This document shows positions 13,701 to 24,077 of a stretch of 64,000 bases of DNA, piece after piece (within the stretch, counting starts at the first letter, position 1; the number at the start of each line of letters is the position of its first letter). Position numbers and translations under genes: made by a program. The notes under the pieces were generated by a model that was given only the letters and a program-made list of their open reading frames with translations, searched no databases and was not told the origin of the DNA. The DNA is from Theristus sp. LFF4_11 (lineage: Eukaryota > Nematoda > Chromadorea > Monhysterida > Xyalidae): assembly GCA_030248135.1 (NCBI GenBank), contig JASANC010003710.1, positions 104,311 to 168,310 on the forward strand. The letters are read 5' to 3'.

Positions 13701-16700
13701 TGCAACAAACGCAATAAAATTAAAAATTTTATGTGTCACTTATTTTGAAAAGAATAAAATAATCAGGAAAATTAAAAATTACGCACTGTTCGTGTTGCTT
13801 TTACAACAACCAAATGGATACGTTTTTACTTTGCTTATTTATGCTGAGTTTTACTTGAACCATTTTTACTCACCACCAACTTTTTTTTACCAAATGAATA
13901 TTTTTATTTTTATTTTTATTTTTACTTTTTTGCATACGTACCGGTCCTTTCGCATACGTACTGCAAAACAGTAGAAGTCGGCTCTGTTACTAATTGGCGA
14001 GTCGCCGGATTGAAAGTAATGGCTGTGACATTATCTGCATCCACCACCCACGCGGACGATCTAAAGCATAGTTTCTCAAGTTGATTTTTTGTTCAATATA
14101 ATCAATAATAATAAATAATCATTAGGAAGAAAGTGCAAAAAAACAAACCCAGAGTCGCCATAGTGTTGTAATGCAGTTGCTATCGCATAAATGGTATCAT
14201 TATCTGCAGTGTTCGCTCGTGCCACATGGGCATTCATATTGGCGCAATTTGTTTGGGCAGTTGCGAAATCTGCCGTCACCTGACTAGCATGCATTTCGCG
14301 ATTTGCTATTGCTACCCACCATCCGCTGCAGTACGTCCAGTTGTCTACAAGTACATAAAAGACCGAATGCGTGAACACATTTATTTGTGATACATGAAGG
14401 CAAAAAAAGTTTTATTATGACTTACCATATCCGTAGTGTGCTGCTACAAAGAAACGACTTTCATGCTGCGCCAAAAACGTAAAGTTAGCATGTGTTACAA
14501 CATGATACCGCCAACTGGCGTCCCTGTAGTCTGCGACACTTCCATTGTAGGGGTAATAAATTGACGCCAGTTGCAGCCCATCAGGAAGACAGTTTACACG
14601 GATCTGCAAACAACTAAGAAAATTACCTGACCAGTATAAGAAAGCTATAAATTTTAAACAAACGGATAACAATACTACGATTTTAATCAAAAATGTTTTC
14701 GCTTACTAACCAATCTTCTTGAAGTTCACAAAAATGCACTTACCACAAAAAATGTGCTAACAGTAGACATTCCATCAGTAACATCAAGTGTTATGTTGTA
14801 CATTCCTGGCCAGGTGAAATTATGTAGCTGGTGTGGCATTGTTCCGTTATAAGATGGCGTTCCATCATCCCAATCAATGTGATAATACAATTGTTCGCGA
14901 TTATTCCACAAATCTAGTTTCATCCCATCAGCTGAAAAAAATTTAAGTGAGTTCCTTATACCAAAGTTTGTCAAATATAATGCTGCTTACTTCTGTAGAA
15001 CACATCTTGAACACTAAAGTTGTAGACCATTTGAACAAGCCCAAGGTTTGGCCCTTCAAACAACAGCGTTGAAACTTTCAGCGGAGCTATGACGATAATC
15101 TATAACAATTAAACTTGTTACGTCAGCAACAACTCTCTGTAGTTATTTTTGATTAGATTAAATTAAAGTTGATTAGAAGAACAGTTATATTTGTACGTTT
15201 GTCAGATTGGCGAAGTACGTTGTGCCAAAAATGTTTGTAAATTCTGCTCCCAATGAATAGTCACCGGACGTGTGAAACTGAACCGTCTGATTGGGATTAT
15301 GACCGAACGACTCGTTCCACGAATATGTTTGATTCCAGTTGGCACCGTTGAAAGTTATCACGAACGATGTATTTAAGCAAGCTAAACAGTGTAAGTTATA
15401 AATGACAAATACGCTCTTTGTGAAACGCATATAATAGTCAAAAACACCTCTCAGATCTCGTGGAAGTAACGGCGGAGTGGAATCAATTTGAATCCTCACG
15501 GAGTCATTCTGCAAGTATCGAAGCTCAAAACGAGATGGATCCAACGTCAGGTTAAGCACAGTGTCCGCAAGTACAGGATCATAATACTGAGTAACGTATG
15601 CGGGTGGAATATATGGGTCGTACGGTGACCAAGCCGTCAATTCCATTGTGACGTTCGTCGCATCGCCATGCGTCTAAACAGCTTTGGATATAGCGTGTAG
15701 TATTAGATACAAAAAATTGTGAAACGAATTTTGATTTAATGAATTAGTACACAATGCAATTACCTACCTATGAAAACCTTTATTTCAATTCAATGTATAC
15801 ATTGTTGCCTTGTAAATAAAACAAACACACTTACCACAAAGTCTTCAGTCCAATTTCTCGAGAGGTCAGTGAGATCTGGAGCTAATGAAATGTTGTGCCA
15901 AACTCCTTGTATCCAAATTTCATACATTCGCACGTAACCTGTAATATATATACAGTATATGCAAGTTTTTTGCTCATGAATCTGGTACGTACAAAAAATG
16001 AACTGAAATACATTGCACTTAAGTGCACAAGTGTGCATTTAACAAGACATTTTATTTGTTATTTTGAATAACAAGTAACAAACAACAACCAATTATCACA
16101 CCGGTATCGCCTGACACCATGAAAATATTATCTCTGCCACGAGGTAAAACCGGCAAAGGGCATTGGTCATTGGGATCAGGAGGTGGAAACGGATTTTGCC
16201 AAGAACCATCGCTAGCTAACATCAGCACTGATACATTTATTCCGGTGATGTACTCCGCAAATATAATCTGAAAACATTTATTGCACGTCTTTATGGGGAT
16301 CCATTTTTTAAAGCACAGTGACATACTGAGTTGTTCAGTTCGTGTTCCCAGGTACCAAACAGGTTTGAATAGATCATTGTGACATTGTAGTGACCGGGAT
16401 ACACTGCAGTTATGTTAACCGTGCCGTCTAAGCTCACATATCCGCTGTGATTTCCCACTTGTATCAGTAGTGAACCGTTTCCACAACCTAAGTAAATTAC
16501 AAATCACTCATATATTGTTTAAAGTGAACTGAGTTAGAATCAGTTTATGAAATAAAATAAAAACCCACCAAGAACATCAACCGGACGCAAATGCGGTGTC
16601 ACCGAGAAAACGTCCAGATTTAAATCCGAACCGGGCGGCACAACATCTCCAGGAGTCATTATTGCGTGCATAACTGGTTCCACAGCACGTAATGTCGTTA

Positions 16701-19658
16701 TATTAACTACCCATGTACTAGTATTTGCAAATGGGTACAGCGGTTGAACCGTGGATATCAGTTGAGTTTGATTGTGTTCCTGAAAGCACATTTGTAAGCT
16801 GTGCTTGGACAGGATTGTCCAATGGCTCCACAACGGACGCACTTGATTGACGCACTATCACAGGGAAAAGAACATTCCAAATGTACTTCAGTACGTACAT
16901 ACTTCATACATAGTAGAAAGCTCCCATATTTGTTTAGGTATGTACATACAGTGGCGGCCAAAAGTGTTGGAACGCTGCGCGCATGTGTGCGCGTGTGTTG
17001 CGCGTGTGTATCATCAGCCTTACAAACGCTATTATAAGAATCCCATGCTAATTTTTTTTGTGATTATTGAGTGTGTCTAATACACCATCCGCTAGGTTTT
17101 TTTGCTGTAGCATAATTTATTTGACAAATATAGAACATTACAACACACCTCCATTTGGCAGTAAATTTGTTTCAAAACTATTTGACAAGAAAATATAGCG
17201 GAATAAAGAATACAACCCGACTGGAACCCGAAACATGAATGCAATACACGTCTGTTAGATAACTCAAACACAAACAAACGCTAATACTTCGTAGAATAGT
17301 TTTCTTGCGAATGATTTTGAATCAGTTTTACTGCCAGTTAAATGCAATGGAGGCGTATTGTAATGTTCGGTATTTGTCAAATAAATGTATGCTTCAGTAA
17401 AAAACCTGCAAATAGTGTACCAGATACACTCAGTGATCTAAAAAACAAAAAAATATTAGCATGGGATTCTTTTATAGCGTTTGTACGGCTGATGCAACAC
17501 ACGCACAATACACAGCACACACACACACACACGCGCAGGGTTCCAACACTTTTGGCCGCCACTGTAGTTTGACCATAGCATTTTAATTATGCATACAACT
17601 AACAACAGACATAATTAGATACATACCTGTTTGTCTTGCCCCCTTAAGAGAGCGCGTATCTGCATGCATTTGAGGAATTTCCATAAATGCAAACATATTT
17701 ATTACATACTTAGTCATAATTGTCTGACTGCGCCATAATCGCAAATATGTGATACATACCATTTATAGATACCTCGATGGCTCAGTTATGTTACGCCACT
17801 ATGGTAGATACCATATACGTCGATGAGCTAATTATGTGTGCTACTATGGTACATTTGGAGTACATACATGTGTACATTATCGTAGTTCTTTTCCCTGTGT
17901 ATTACGGTATGGCCGATTAAACGTGGCAGCTTTTTTCAGGGTGCAAGGAGCGCGCAAAAATTGAATGAAAAAAAGACGTTCAGAAATTCAATAGCGTGTC
18001 AAATTTATTGTGTTTCTTAAAATTAATTGGTTATTCTTGCTGTTCTGTTTAATGTTTATTCATTGTATACACGTTTGGCAAATATCTGAGCATTTATGAG
18101 AAAGGCAACACCTAGTCTGCGACTAATTTTGACTTAATTAAGAAGACTAGGACAGCCTTATTTATTCGGCGATACTGTATTTGTTATACACCTTTTAACT
18201 AAGAACCTCCCAGCCATCAGATAAAATATCTATCATACCTTATTGCACACGTGTCAAGTTGTGCTGACTATTTTTGTTCCAACTAGTCTGCATTACAGCC
18301 AGAATTGCAATTACATTACAAACCTCAAAATTATCGTAAATCGTTACGTTGAAAGTGTTTGTATTGGTGGTATCAGGAACCGTCAGATTTTGTTGAACAT
18401 CGCCCAATTGGTATTCGTAATAGAGTGGAATTCCTGAAATCATGAAGTAAGGAATCGACGCTTATTATTGTTTGTTATTTCAGCCAAAATTTCAATATAC
18501 CGCGAAAAACAATTATAATAGGTCACACAAACCATTTCCAACGGCGAACAAAATAGAATTATTGACGGCTCTTGGTACCAGCCAGCCACATCCGGACTCG
18601 TGCGCTGCTACATAATCACTACTGTTTTCTAATTGAGCTTGAACTCGTATAGTAAAATTTTCAATCGGGTCGACAACGTGAATCTAAAACGTGTTACGTT
18701 CAGCATAATCACAAAAATCAGGGCTATTTATAAAAATTATGGTAGTCCAAAAAAATTGTGAACCGTTAAGTTTGATACAAAGAATTGAGTGCCAATGATG
18801 TTGGTAAATGTCACATTAGCCGTGTAGAATCCAGCAATGTTGAAAGGAACGTTCAAAAAAGTATGTGGCGTTGTATTTGTCTGCAACACATGGCCTTCGA
18901 TTTGGATTTCTACCTCTGCCTTTGTACACGCTGAAACATACTGCAAACTCAGATTCTTCATTCATTTTTTGATTTTCTCAACTGTTAGTTTGCGCAACGT
19001 ACGTGGACCAGTTCCATTTAAATAGGAAGGCGGTTCAAGTTCAACGGTGATGTTAATAACGTAGCCCGTGTGGATTAGCGTGCGATCCGCTGTCAGGATA
19101 ATTCGTGGATACAATAGAACTGGAGCAAATGCAGTCGTCTCCGTGGCAGGACCAAACAGCTCTGGGTGCAGCGGGTACGCTGTGACCGCGTACATTGTAC
19201 CGTTCCAATTCGATGGCTACGAGTTTGTAAATGTAGGCACATTGTAGTTGTAGTTGTACTTGTACGTTGTAGTTTGAGCTTGATCGACTACGGTTTTGAT
19301 TTAATATATTTTTAGGCTCAGCGACTCAATTCGTGTGCAAACGAAGTAAGAAAACTAGTTTCAATTTTTATATGGCAATTCAAAATAGCATTAAGTGAGT
19401 CGGTCCTAACTAGGGGACTCTGATCCTAATCACTTTCTCAATTTTGAACTCCCGCGTCATATATGAAACTGCTCACCTGTCTATGCGCGCCTTGAGTCTC
19501 GGGACCAAATAAAAGAAAGATAACATTCGAATACGGCATAAAAATCAACGGTTTTTTACAAACCGAATACGAAGGCAGATGAAACGTGACATTCTTTTCC
19601 GTGGTCGTGATGTTGTAGTCAACATCGTCAAAGCGTACAACGTAAGACACCGGTATGC
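677..19658 (-). CDS. Giant PKD-like / C-type-lectin-like modular extracellular protein (partial, both ends open)
   Basis: About 45 exons on the minus strand can be joined with GT-AG splice sites. The 5' part (exons 19564-19658, 19003-19216, 18764-18930, 18533-18683, 18324-18433, 16569-16779, 16327-16487, 16102-16267, 15835-15938, 15448-15673, 15197-15381, 14991-15099) encodes N-glycosylation-rich beta-sandwich sequence with PKD-repeat signatures such as GNGIPLYYEYQLGD. The 3' part is a tandem array of six-exon cassettes, listed separately, each carrying a PKD-like exon and a C-type-lectin-like domain split over two exons (C-x-GWWHQY at its start, YIC near its end). PKD plus lectin modules recall polycystin-1, but no LRR, GPS/GAIN, PLAT or membrane helix is in the window, so the polycystin link is inference. 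No start Met or stop was found. Likely a secreted or surface adhesion/recognition protein. Some 5' exon joins, notably between 18324 and 16779, are not proven. Confidence 0.75.
1868..3521 (-). repeat. Cassette B of the lectin/PKD array (complete)
   Basis: Six exons: J 3317-3521 (205), PKD-like 3046-3236 (191), RAD 2525-2702 (178), lectin-a 2228-2423 (196), lectin-b 2047-2165 (119), K 1868-1965 (98). The sum is 987 nt, divisible by three, so one cassette adds 329 codons without shifting frame. The lectin-like domain begins CIGWWHQYDHREFF and has YWVNGGGQ and YICGRQ near its end; there is no EPN, QPD or WND calcium-site motif. Nearly identical to cassette C in exons and in the introns from RAD to K, showing recent duplication. 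Confidence 0.8.
3612..6429 (-). repeat. Cassette C of the lectin/PKD array, with a transposon in its first intron
   Basis: Exons: J 6225-6429 (205), PKD-like 5115-5305 (191), RAD 4274-4451 (178), lectin-a 3977-4172 (196), lectin-b 3795-3913 (119), K 3612-3709 (98). Exon sizes equal those of B. RAD to lectin-b lies exactly 1749 bp from the same exons in B. The J-to-PKD intron is enlarged by a terminal-inverted-repeat element (5436-6196), and just left of that element is a short extra copy of the end of the J exon (5374-5405). Confidence 0.8.
5436..6196. mobile_element. Terminal-inverted-repeat element (mariner-like ends, non-autonomous)
   Basis: Left end reads ACAGGGTGTTCCATA; the reverse complement of the right end reads GCAGGGTGACCCATAAG. 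These imperfect inverted repeats resemble IS630/mariner-type ends. The 761-bp interior has no transposase frame. It lies in the J-to-PKD intron of cassette C. Confidence 0.6.
6513..8018 (-). repeat. Cassette D of the lectin/PKD array
   Basis: Exons: J 7826-8018 (193), PKD-like 7525-7715 (191), RAD 7251-7428 (178), lectin-a 6887-7082 (196), lectin-b 6700-6821 (122), K 6513-6610 (98). More diverged from B and C than they are from each other, but the exon order and most exon sizes are unchanged. The lectin-like part has CTGWWHQYQHREFF, WVAGGGQ and YICERQ. All joins preserve frame. Confidence 0.8.
8039..8780. mobile_element. Fold-back element in the intron between cassettes E and D
   Basis: The left part (about 8039-8172) matches the reverse complement of the right part (about 8640-8780) with many mismatches; shared blocks include ACTACAAT, GAAATTTGG and TTTGCCATT. 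The 460-bp centre has no recognisable coding sequence. This explains most of the otherwise empty 1-kb intron from 8019 to 9045. Confidence 0.5.
9046..10583 (-). repeat. Cassette E of the lectin/PKD array (K and J exons fused)
   Basis: Exons: fused K+J 10296-10583 (288), PKD-like 9992-10185 (194), RAD 9742-9919 (178), lectin-a 9458-9653 (196), lectin-b 9243-9361 (119), K 9046-9161 (116). The 288-nt exon runs without an intron across the region that in D and C is split into K and J. The lectin-like part has CTGWWHQYGSSEFF, SIWVGNG and FICQRH. Coding is clear on both sides of each splice site. Confidence 0.75.
10676..12784 (-). repeat. Cassette F of the lectin/PKD array (divergent, lectin-a split)
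   Basis: Exons: J-like 12568-12784 (217), PKD-like 12307-12476 (170), RAD-like about 12003-12225, lectin-a first part 11866-11975 (110), lectin-a second part 11676-11795 (120), lectin-b 10676-10779 (104). The lectin-like part starts CTGEWFTYNDGNEYY and ends YYICYRN. The extra intron inside lectin-a and odd exon sizes mark this as the most divergent unit. The RAD-like exon 3' end has two possible donors (12003 or 12008). Confidence 0.65.
10780..11675. other. Large intron within cassette F, no recognised content
   Basis: Sequence between the lectin-a and lectin-b exons of cassette F. It is AT-rich. I see no exon, repeat arms or RNA gene in it. Confidence 0.4.
12845..13567 (-). mobile_element. 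Mariner-type DNA transposon remnant
   Basis: Inverted ends: left ACAGGGTGGTTCAAAAAACT, right (reverse complement) ACAGGGCGATCCAAAACTAC. Between them on the minus strand is the C-terminal part of a transposase, with the signature EWPARSPDLLDF followed in another frame by FWEHLKHLVD and later by RHRIAAVIENRSALIEQF. At least two frame changes (near 13340 and 13215) and the lack of an N-terminal region show it is dead. The family call rests on the WPARSPDL motif around the last catalytic Asp; exact clade unknown. Confidence 0.7.
13575..14931 (-). repeat. Cassette G of the lectin/PKD array (5'-most lectin unit)
   Basis: Exons: PKD-like 14744-14931 (188), RAD 14426-14603 (178), lectin-a 14149-14344 (196), lectin-b 13942-14060 (119), K-like 13575-13699 (125). 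RAD, lectin-a and lectin-b have exactly the sizes seen in B, C and E. The PKD-like exon has a good PKD core (YHIDWDDGTPSYNG, then GMYNITLDVTDG). The lectin-like part starts CSGWWVAIANREMH and ends YVCERTG. The last exon ends only 7 bp from the tip of a mariner-type remnant. Confidence 0.7.
16949..17564. mobile_element. Tc1-like MITE with long terminal inverted repeats
   Basis: Both ends start CAGTGGCGGCCAAAAGTGTT, are flanked by TA (the Tc1/mariner target duplication), and stay similar inward for roughly 110 bp, including a shared GCTAT...AGAATCCCATGCTAAT block. A CA/GT-rich stretch lies in each repeat. No transposase frame in 616 bp. It sits in an intron of the lectin/PKD gene. Confidence 0.85.
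17903..18179. mobile_element. ATGGCCGA-type MITE, copy 1
   Basis: Ends read TACGGTATGGCCGATTAAA and, inverted, TACAGTATCGCCGAATAAA. Internal sequence matches the copies at 27811, 31794 and 38824 (for example GGGTGCAAGGAGCGCGC next to one end). No coding capacity. In the same orientation as copy 3 and opposite to copies 2 and 4. Confidence 0.8.
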
Positions 19659-20953
19659 CTAAAATTATAATTTTTCTTCTTCAATAGTGCAAAATTTAGA
19701 GGAAAGAAAGAACAAATTGAAAGACGTGGAAGGTAAAAAAGAAACAATGTGGCGAGTTAAAAGGAGGCGGTCTATTCAGAAGCTGTTGTTGTTATTTGGA
19801 GACATCTGAAAGCCTGAAAAGGTTAAAAATAGTTAGGTTAGCTTGTTGGTTTAGTTTTTGCGCATTGTGAATTGATTGTCATGGTCTTCGCGGATGTTGG
19901 TTGCAACACGTGTACCTAAAAAGTTTAAAAATTTAATTTGCTGTTTCATTATCGTTTTGTTGCTAAACAGCATGACTTATATGTTACGTATGTACATGTA
20001 AGGTTAAAACTAAACTGGATGAAAGCAAGCATAAGTTTTGCAACAGCACATTACATTGAGTAGTTATTGTCATAACAATATTCATGCCAACCAAAAGCCA
20101 ACATAGCCTTACAATGCAGCTAATGACATCAGGATGACCATCAATATCATAGCGTAGCTAATCAGTTAATTGACACTTGCACACGTATTGTCACAGTTTT
20201 AGCTTATAATCAATTCCCATTGCGGTACATTTGACAACGTTTGTGAATAACTCGCTGGTTTTATCTGCTGGCGTAAACTTCATCTAGAACCGCTAAAATC
20301 GTACAGTGTATGTACATGTATGAACATTTGAACCTGCCTGATTGTCATGGTAATTGAATATATCTCGCTGTATGTGTCTGTGAGTGTCGTACATATCCGG
20401 TAATTTGTAATGGCTCAAACAATGCTTAATTTAATTAAATGTACATATTGCCTGAAATTGAACACGGCTGCAAGCGCGTGAGGCATGCTATACAGTGTCA
20501 GCCATAATTAATGTTGCACTTAGATAGCAATCGAGCTCCGTCGGATTGATAAAAGTAATTTTTTTGACGCATATGTACATAAATAAATGGCACAACATGA
20601 GCATGACTTTACACTGTTCAGTGATACATTTTGTATCTAGATACTTGCCTCACTGAGTTACAATATACTGTACATATACTGTGTAGAAATTAAAGTACAC
20701 TTCTCATTTTAAAAGTAAATACCAGATAGACGACCAAAAATCCCTTCAAATGTGGCACAAAACAAACACATACAAATACAATAAGGAAACTTTTTAAAGC
20801 CTTTTAAGCCAATTTATAATAGCCCGTCAAAGGAAGATATCTTTTTATTTTGACAGTCTGCCGTTGAATGTTTCGGATAAAAGTCGTCATAGGCCAAAAA
20901 TGAGGTGATTTGCGTTTTTTATTACTTCAACACATGCGGTTCTATTGTATAAA
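19659..20953. other. Upstream/intron sequence of the lectin/PKD gene, no recognised exon
   Basis: AT-rich DNA 5' of the first recognised exon. It presumably holds further introns or the gene's upstream region, but I found no convincing exon, signal peptide or repeat. Confidence 0.4.
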
Positions 20954-23900
20954 TATGAGGCCTTCTGCCGAAAAATCGCCTGAGGGTGGACAGTCTAGAA
21001 TTGGACTTGGTCTCCGATTTGGCTCAAATTTTAACAAAGTCAACTAGGTCCAAAAACTCGGCCAAAAATTAATTTTTAGCCCAATCGGCCAAACCACGCG
21101 CGAATGGCAGCCATTTTAAAAAGGTACACTTTTTTGGAGAGGTCATTTTGTGGACCTCATTTTTGGGCATGTTACGAAAAACGCTACCATCAACACGTGC
21201 GTTCACCATTTAAGCTGAAATTTGTACTGTAGTTAGGAAACACTTTGGGCTATCCTTGGACTAATTTTTGGTTTTATTGCTTACTGTAAGCGCGCGGTAC
21301 AGTAGTCTAAATGCAGCCTTTTTTGATCAAATGTGAAAATTCAAATGCTTCTGCACGTGTGCCGACAGAACAGATTGCGCTCAAATTTAGTATGTGAGTA
21401 GCAGTTTATCTGGGCTAACTGCACACCAAAAATCCAGTTTGTCCCGTACTTCTGTTACGAGTTACGGGGCGAAGAATTTGAATTTCCCTAGTAAAATGCC
21501 CCATTTTTTTAAAATTTTGTAAACTTTACCAAAAAACTAGCGCCTTCTGCAGCTGTTAATCTCAAAATAGCTGTAAACAGGGGTTTTCAAATTTGCTAAA
21601 GACGGTTCAGGCATTAGTTTTTTTTGATTTGACCACATTGAACAAAAATAAACGGGAAATATTTCAGAAAAACCCGCCTTTTTTCCACTTTTGACGTCTC
21701 CTTTAAAGTCTGAGGGTCTAAAAATGCGCCGACAACTGCGATTTTACTGAAAATTGGTGTGCAACTGGCAGTAGATGTGTGCTACGTGTATACCAAGTTT
21801 CAACGCTCTCCCATGTTTGTTGGCTAAGTTACAGGGTCTTTACCACACAGACTTTGTGTTTTTGAACATATCGATCAGTGTTTGCAACAAATACGCCAGT
21901 ATCATAGCTGAAGCAAATGCGTACCTGTGTTTTTTTAGACGCTGAATTTGAATCTGACCTTAGATTTTTGCCCCGAGCATTTTTTGCCCAAAAATTGGGT
22001 AAAAACACATTTTTTTGCGTTTTCAGTGTTTTTTGTTTTATTGTTTTAATTTTATACGGGAATTTTGTATTAAAAGCTATTTTCTAATAGATTTACAACC
22101 GCTGTTTTTGAATCAGTTGTTATATTTTGCAACTGACCACTTGCTCATTGAAAAAAGGGTAAAATATTGAATTTTTGTTTTTTTTTCATATGTTTTCGTT
22201 TTACAGTAAAAAAATTAGTTCAGAAACAATTTTTAATTTAAATTTTCAATTCTCCAGAAGGTTTTCAAGATCGCTGAATTTGGATCGGTCCTTATATTTT
22301 TGCCTCGGGCATTTTTTTGCCCAAAAATTGGGCAAAAACATTTTTTTGGCGTTTTCCAGTGTTTTTTGTTTTTATTTATAATTTTAAGTGCGGATTTTTA
22401 TTTAAAAAACTATTTTCTGGTAGCTTTACAACTGCTGTACTTGAATCCGTTATTACATTTTGAAACGGACCTCTTTCTGACCAAAAAATGGGCTAAACAT
22501 GGATTTTTGCCGTTTTCAGACGTTTTCGTTCCATAGTAATGAATAAGTTTGAAAACAATTTTAAACCACTTCCTAGGAGTTCCCGACTGCGCCTAATCTA
22601 TATCTGTAGTTAAATTTTGCAACTGCCCCATTATTAACACTTATAAACGGGTAAAAAATCTACACTGTGGTCTTTCTGTAGACGTTTTCGTCAGTTTTTA
22701 CCCAATTGGATAAAATTGGGGCAAAAAAGCACCAGTTTTAAAAACGAAAAACAGATTCAACTTCAGCGGCGTAAAAAAATTCCCGAGGACAAATTAACAA
22801 CAATTTACAATTCTTGTTTTAAACACAAAAAGAAAAACGTCTACAGAAAGACTACAGTGTAGATTTTTACCCATTTATAAGAGTTAAAAATGGGTCAGTT
22901 GTAAAATTTGCCTACAGATATGGATTCGGCGCATTTGGGAACTTTTAGTAAGAGGTTTTAAAAATTGTTTTCAAACTTATTTATTGCTATGAAACGAAAA
23001 AAACGTCTGAAAACGGCAAAAAATCTATGTTTTACCCATTTTTGGGTGAGAAAGAGGTCCGTTTTAAAATGTAATAACGGATTCAAGTACAGCAGTTGTA
23101 AAGCTATTAGAAAATAGTTTTTTTAAATAAAAATCCGCACTTAAAATTAGAAATAAAAACAAAAAACACTGGAAAACGCAAAAAATAGTGTTTTTGCCCA
23201 ATTTTTGGGCAAAAAATGCCCGAGGCAAAAATATAAGGACAGATCCAAATTCAGTGATCTTGAGAACCTTCTGGAGAATTGAAAATTTAAATTAAAAATT
23301 GTTTCTGAACTTTTTTTTTACTGTGAAACGAAAACATCTAAAAAAAACAAAAAAATCAACATTTTACCCATTTTTTTCGGTGAGCAAGTGGTCAGTTGCA
23401 AAATATAACAACTGATTCAAAAACAGCGGTTGTAAATTTATTAGAAAATACCTTTTAATACAAAATCCACTCATAAAATTAAAACAATAAAACAAAAAAC
23501 ATTGAAAAACGCAAAAAATGTGTTTTTTGCCCAATTTTTGGGCAAAAAATGCCCGTCTTCGCCCCGTAACTCGTAACAGAAATACGGGACAAGCTGCATT
23601 TTTGGTGTGCAGTTAGCCCAGGTAAACTGCTACTCACATACTAAATTTGAGCGCAATCTGTTCTGTCGGCACACGTGCAGGAGCATTTGAATTTTCACAT
23701 TTGATCAAAAAAGGCTGCATTTAGGCTACTGTACCGCGCGCTTACAGTAAGTAATAAAACTAAAAATTGGTCCAAAGATAGCCCAGACTGTTTCCTAACT
23801 GCAGTACAAATTTCAGCTCAAATGGTGAACGTACGTGTTGATGGCAGCGTTTTTCGTAACATGCCCAAAAATGAGGTCCACAAAATGACCTCTACAAAAA

Positions 23901-24077
23901 AAGTGTACCTTTTTAAAATGGCTGCCATTCGCGCGTGGTTTGGCCGATTGGGCTGAAAATTGATTTTTGGCCGAGTTTTTGGACCTTGTTGACTGTGTTA
24001 AAATTTGAGCCCAATCGGAGATCAAGTCCAATTCTAGACTGTCCACCCTCAGGCGATTTTTCGGCGGAAGGCCTCAT
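20954..24077. mobile_element. 3.1-kb fold-back element with long inverted arms
   Basis: Left arm about 20954-22695, right arm about 22830-24077, inverted copies of each other around a centre of about 130 bp. Outer ends are ATGAGGCCTTCTGCCGAAAA and its inverse. The left arm has about 490 bp (roughly 21480-21975) that the right arm lacks: in the right arm the blocks on each side are joined directly at about 23553. Short TTGGGCAAAAA-type motifs recur inside each arm. No transposase frame seen. Confidence 0.85.

Noticed and set aside
15185..15646. Continuous 153-codon minus-strand exon
   Set aside because: A 66-nt GT-AG intron (15382-15447) lies inside; it keeps frame when retained but splits two distinct beta-sandwich modules.
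20954..24077. Possible CRISPR array or virus-like terminal repeats in the palindrome
   Set aside because: The repeats are two long inverted arms, not short direct repeats with spacers, and no viral gene is present.
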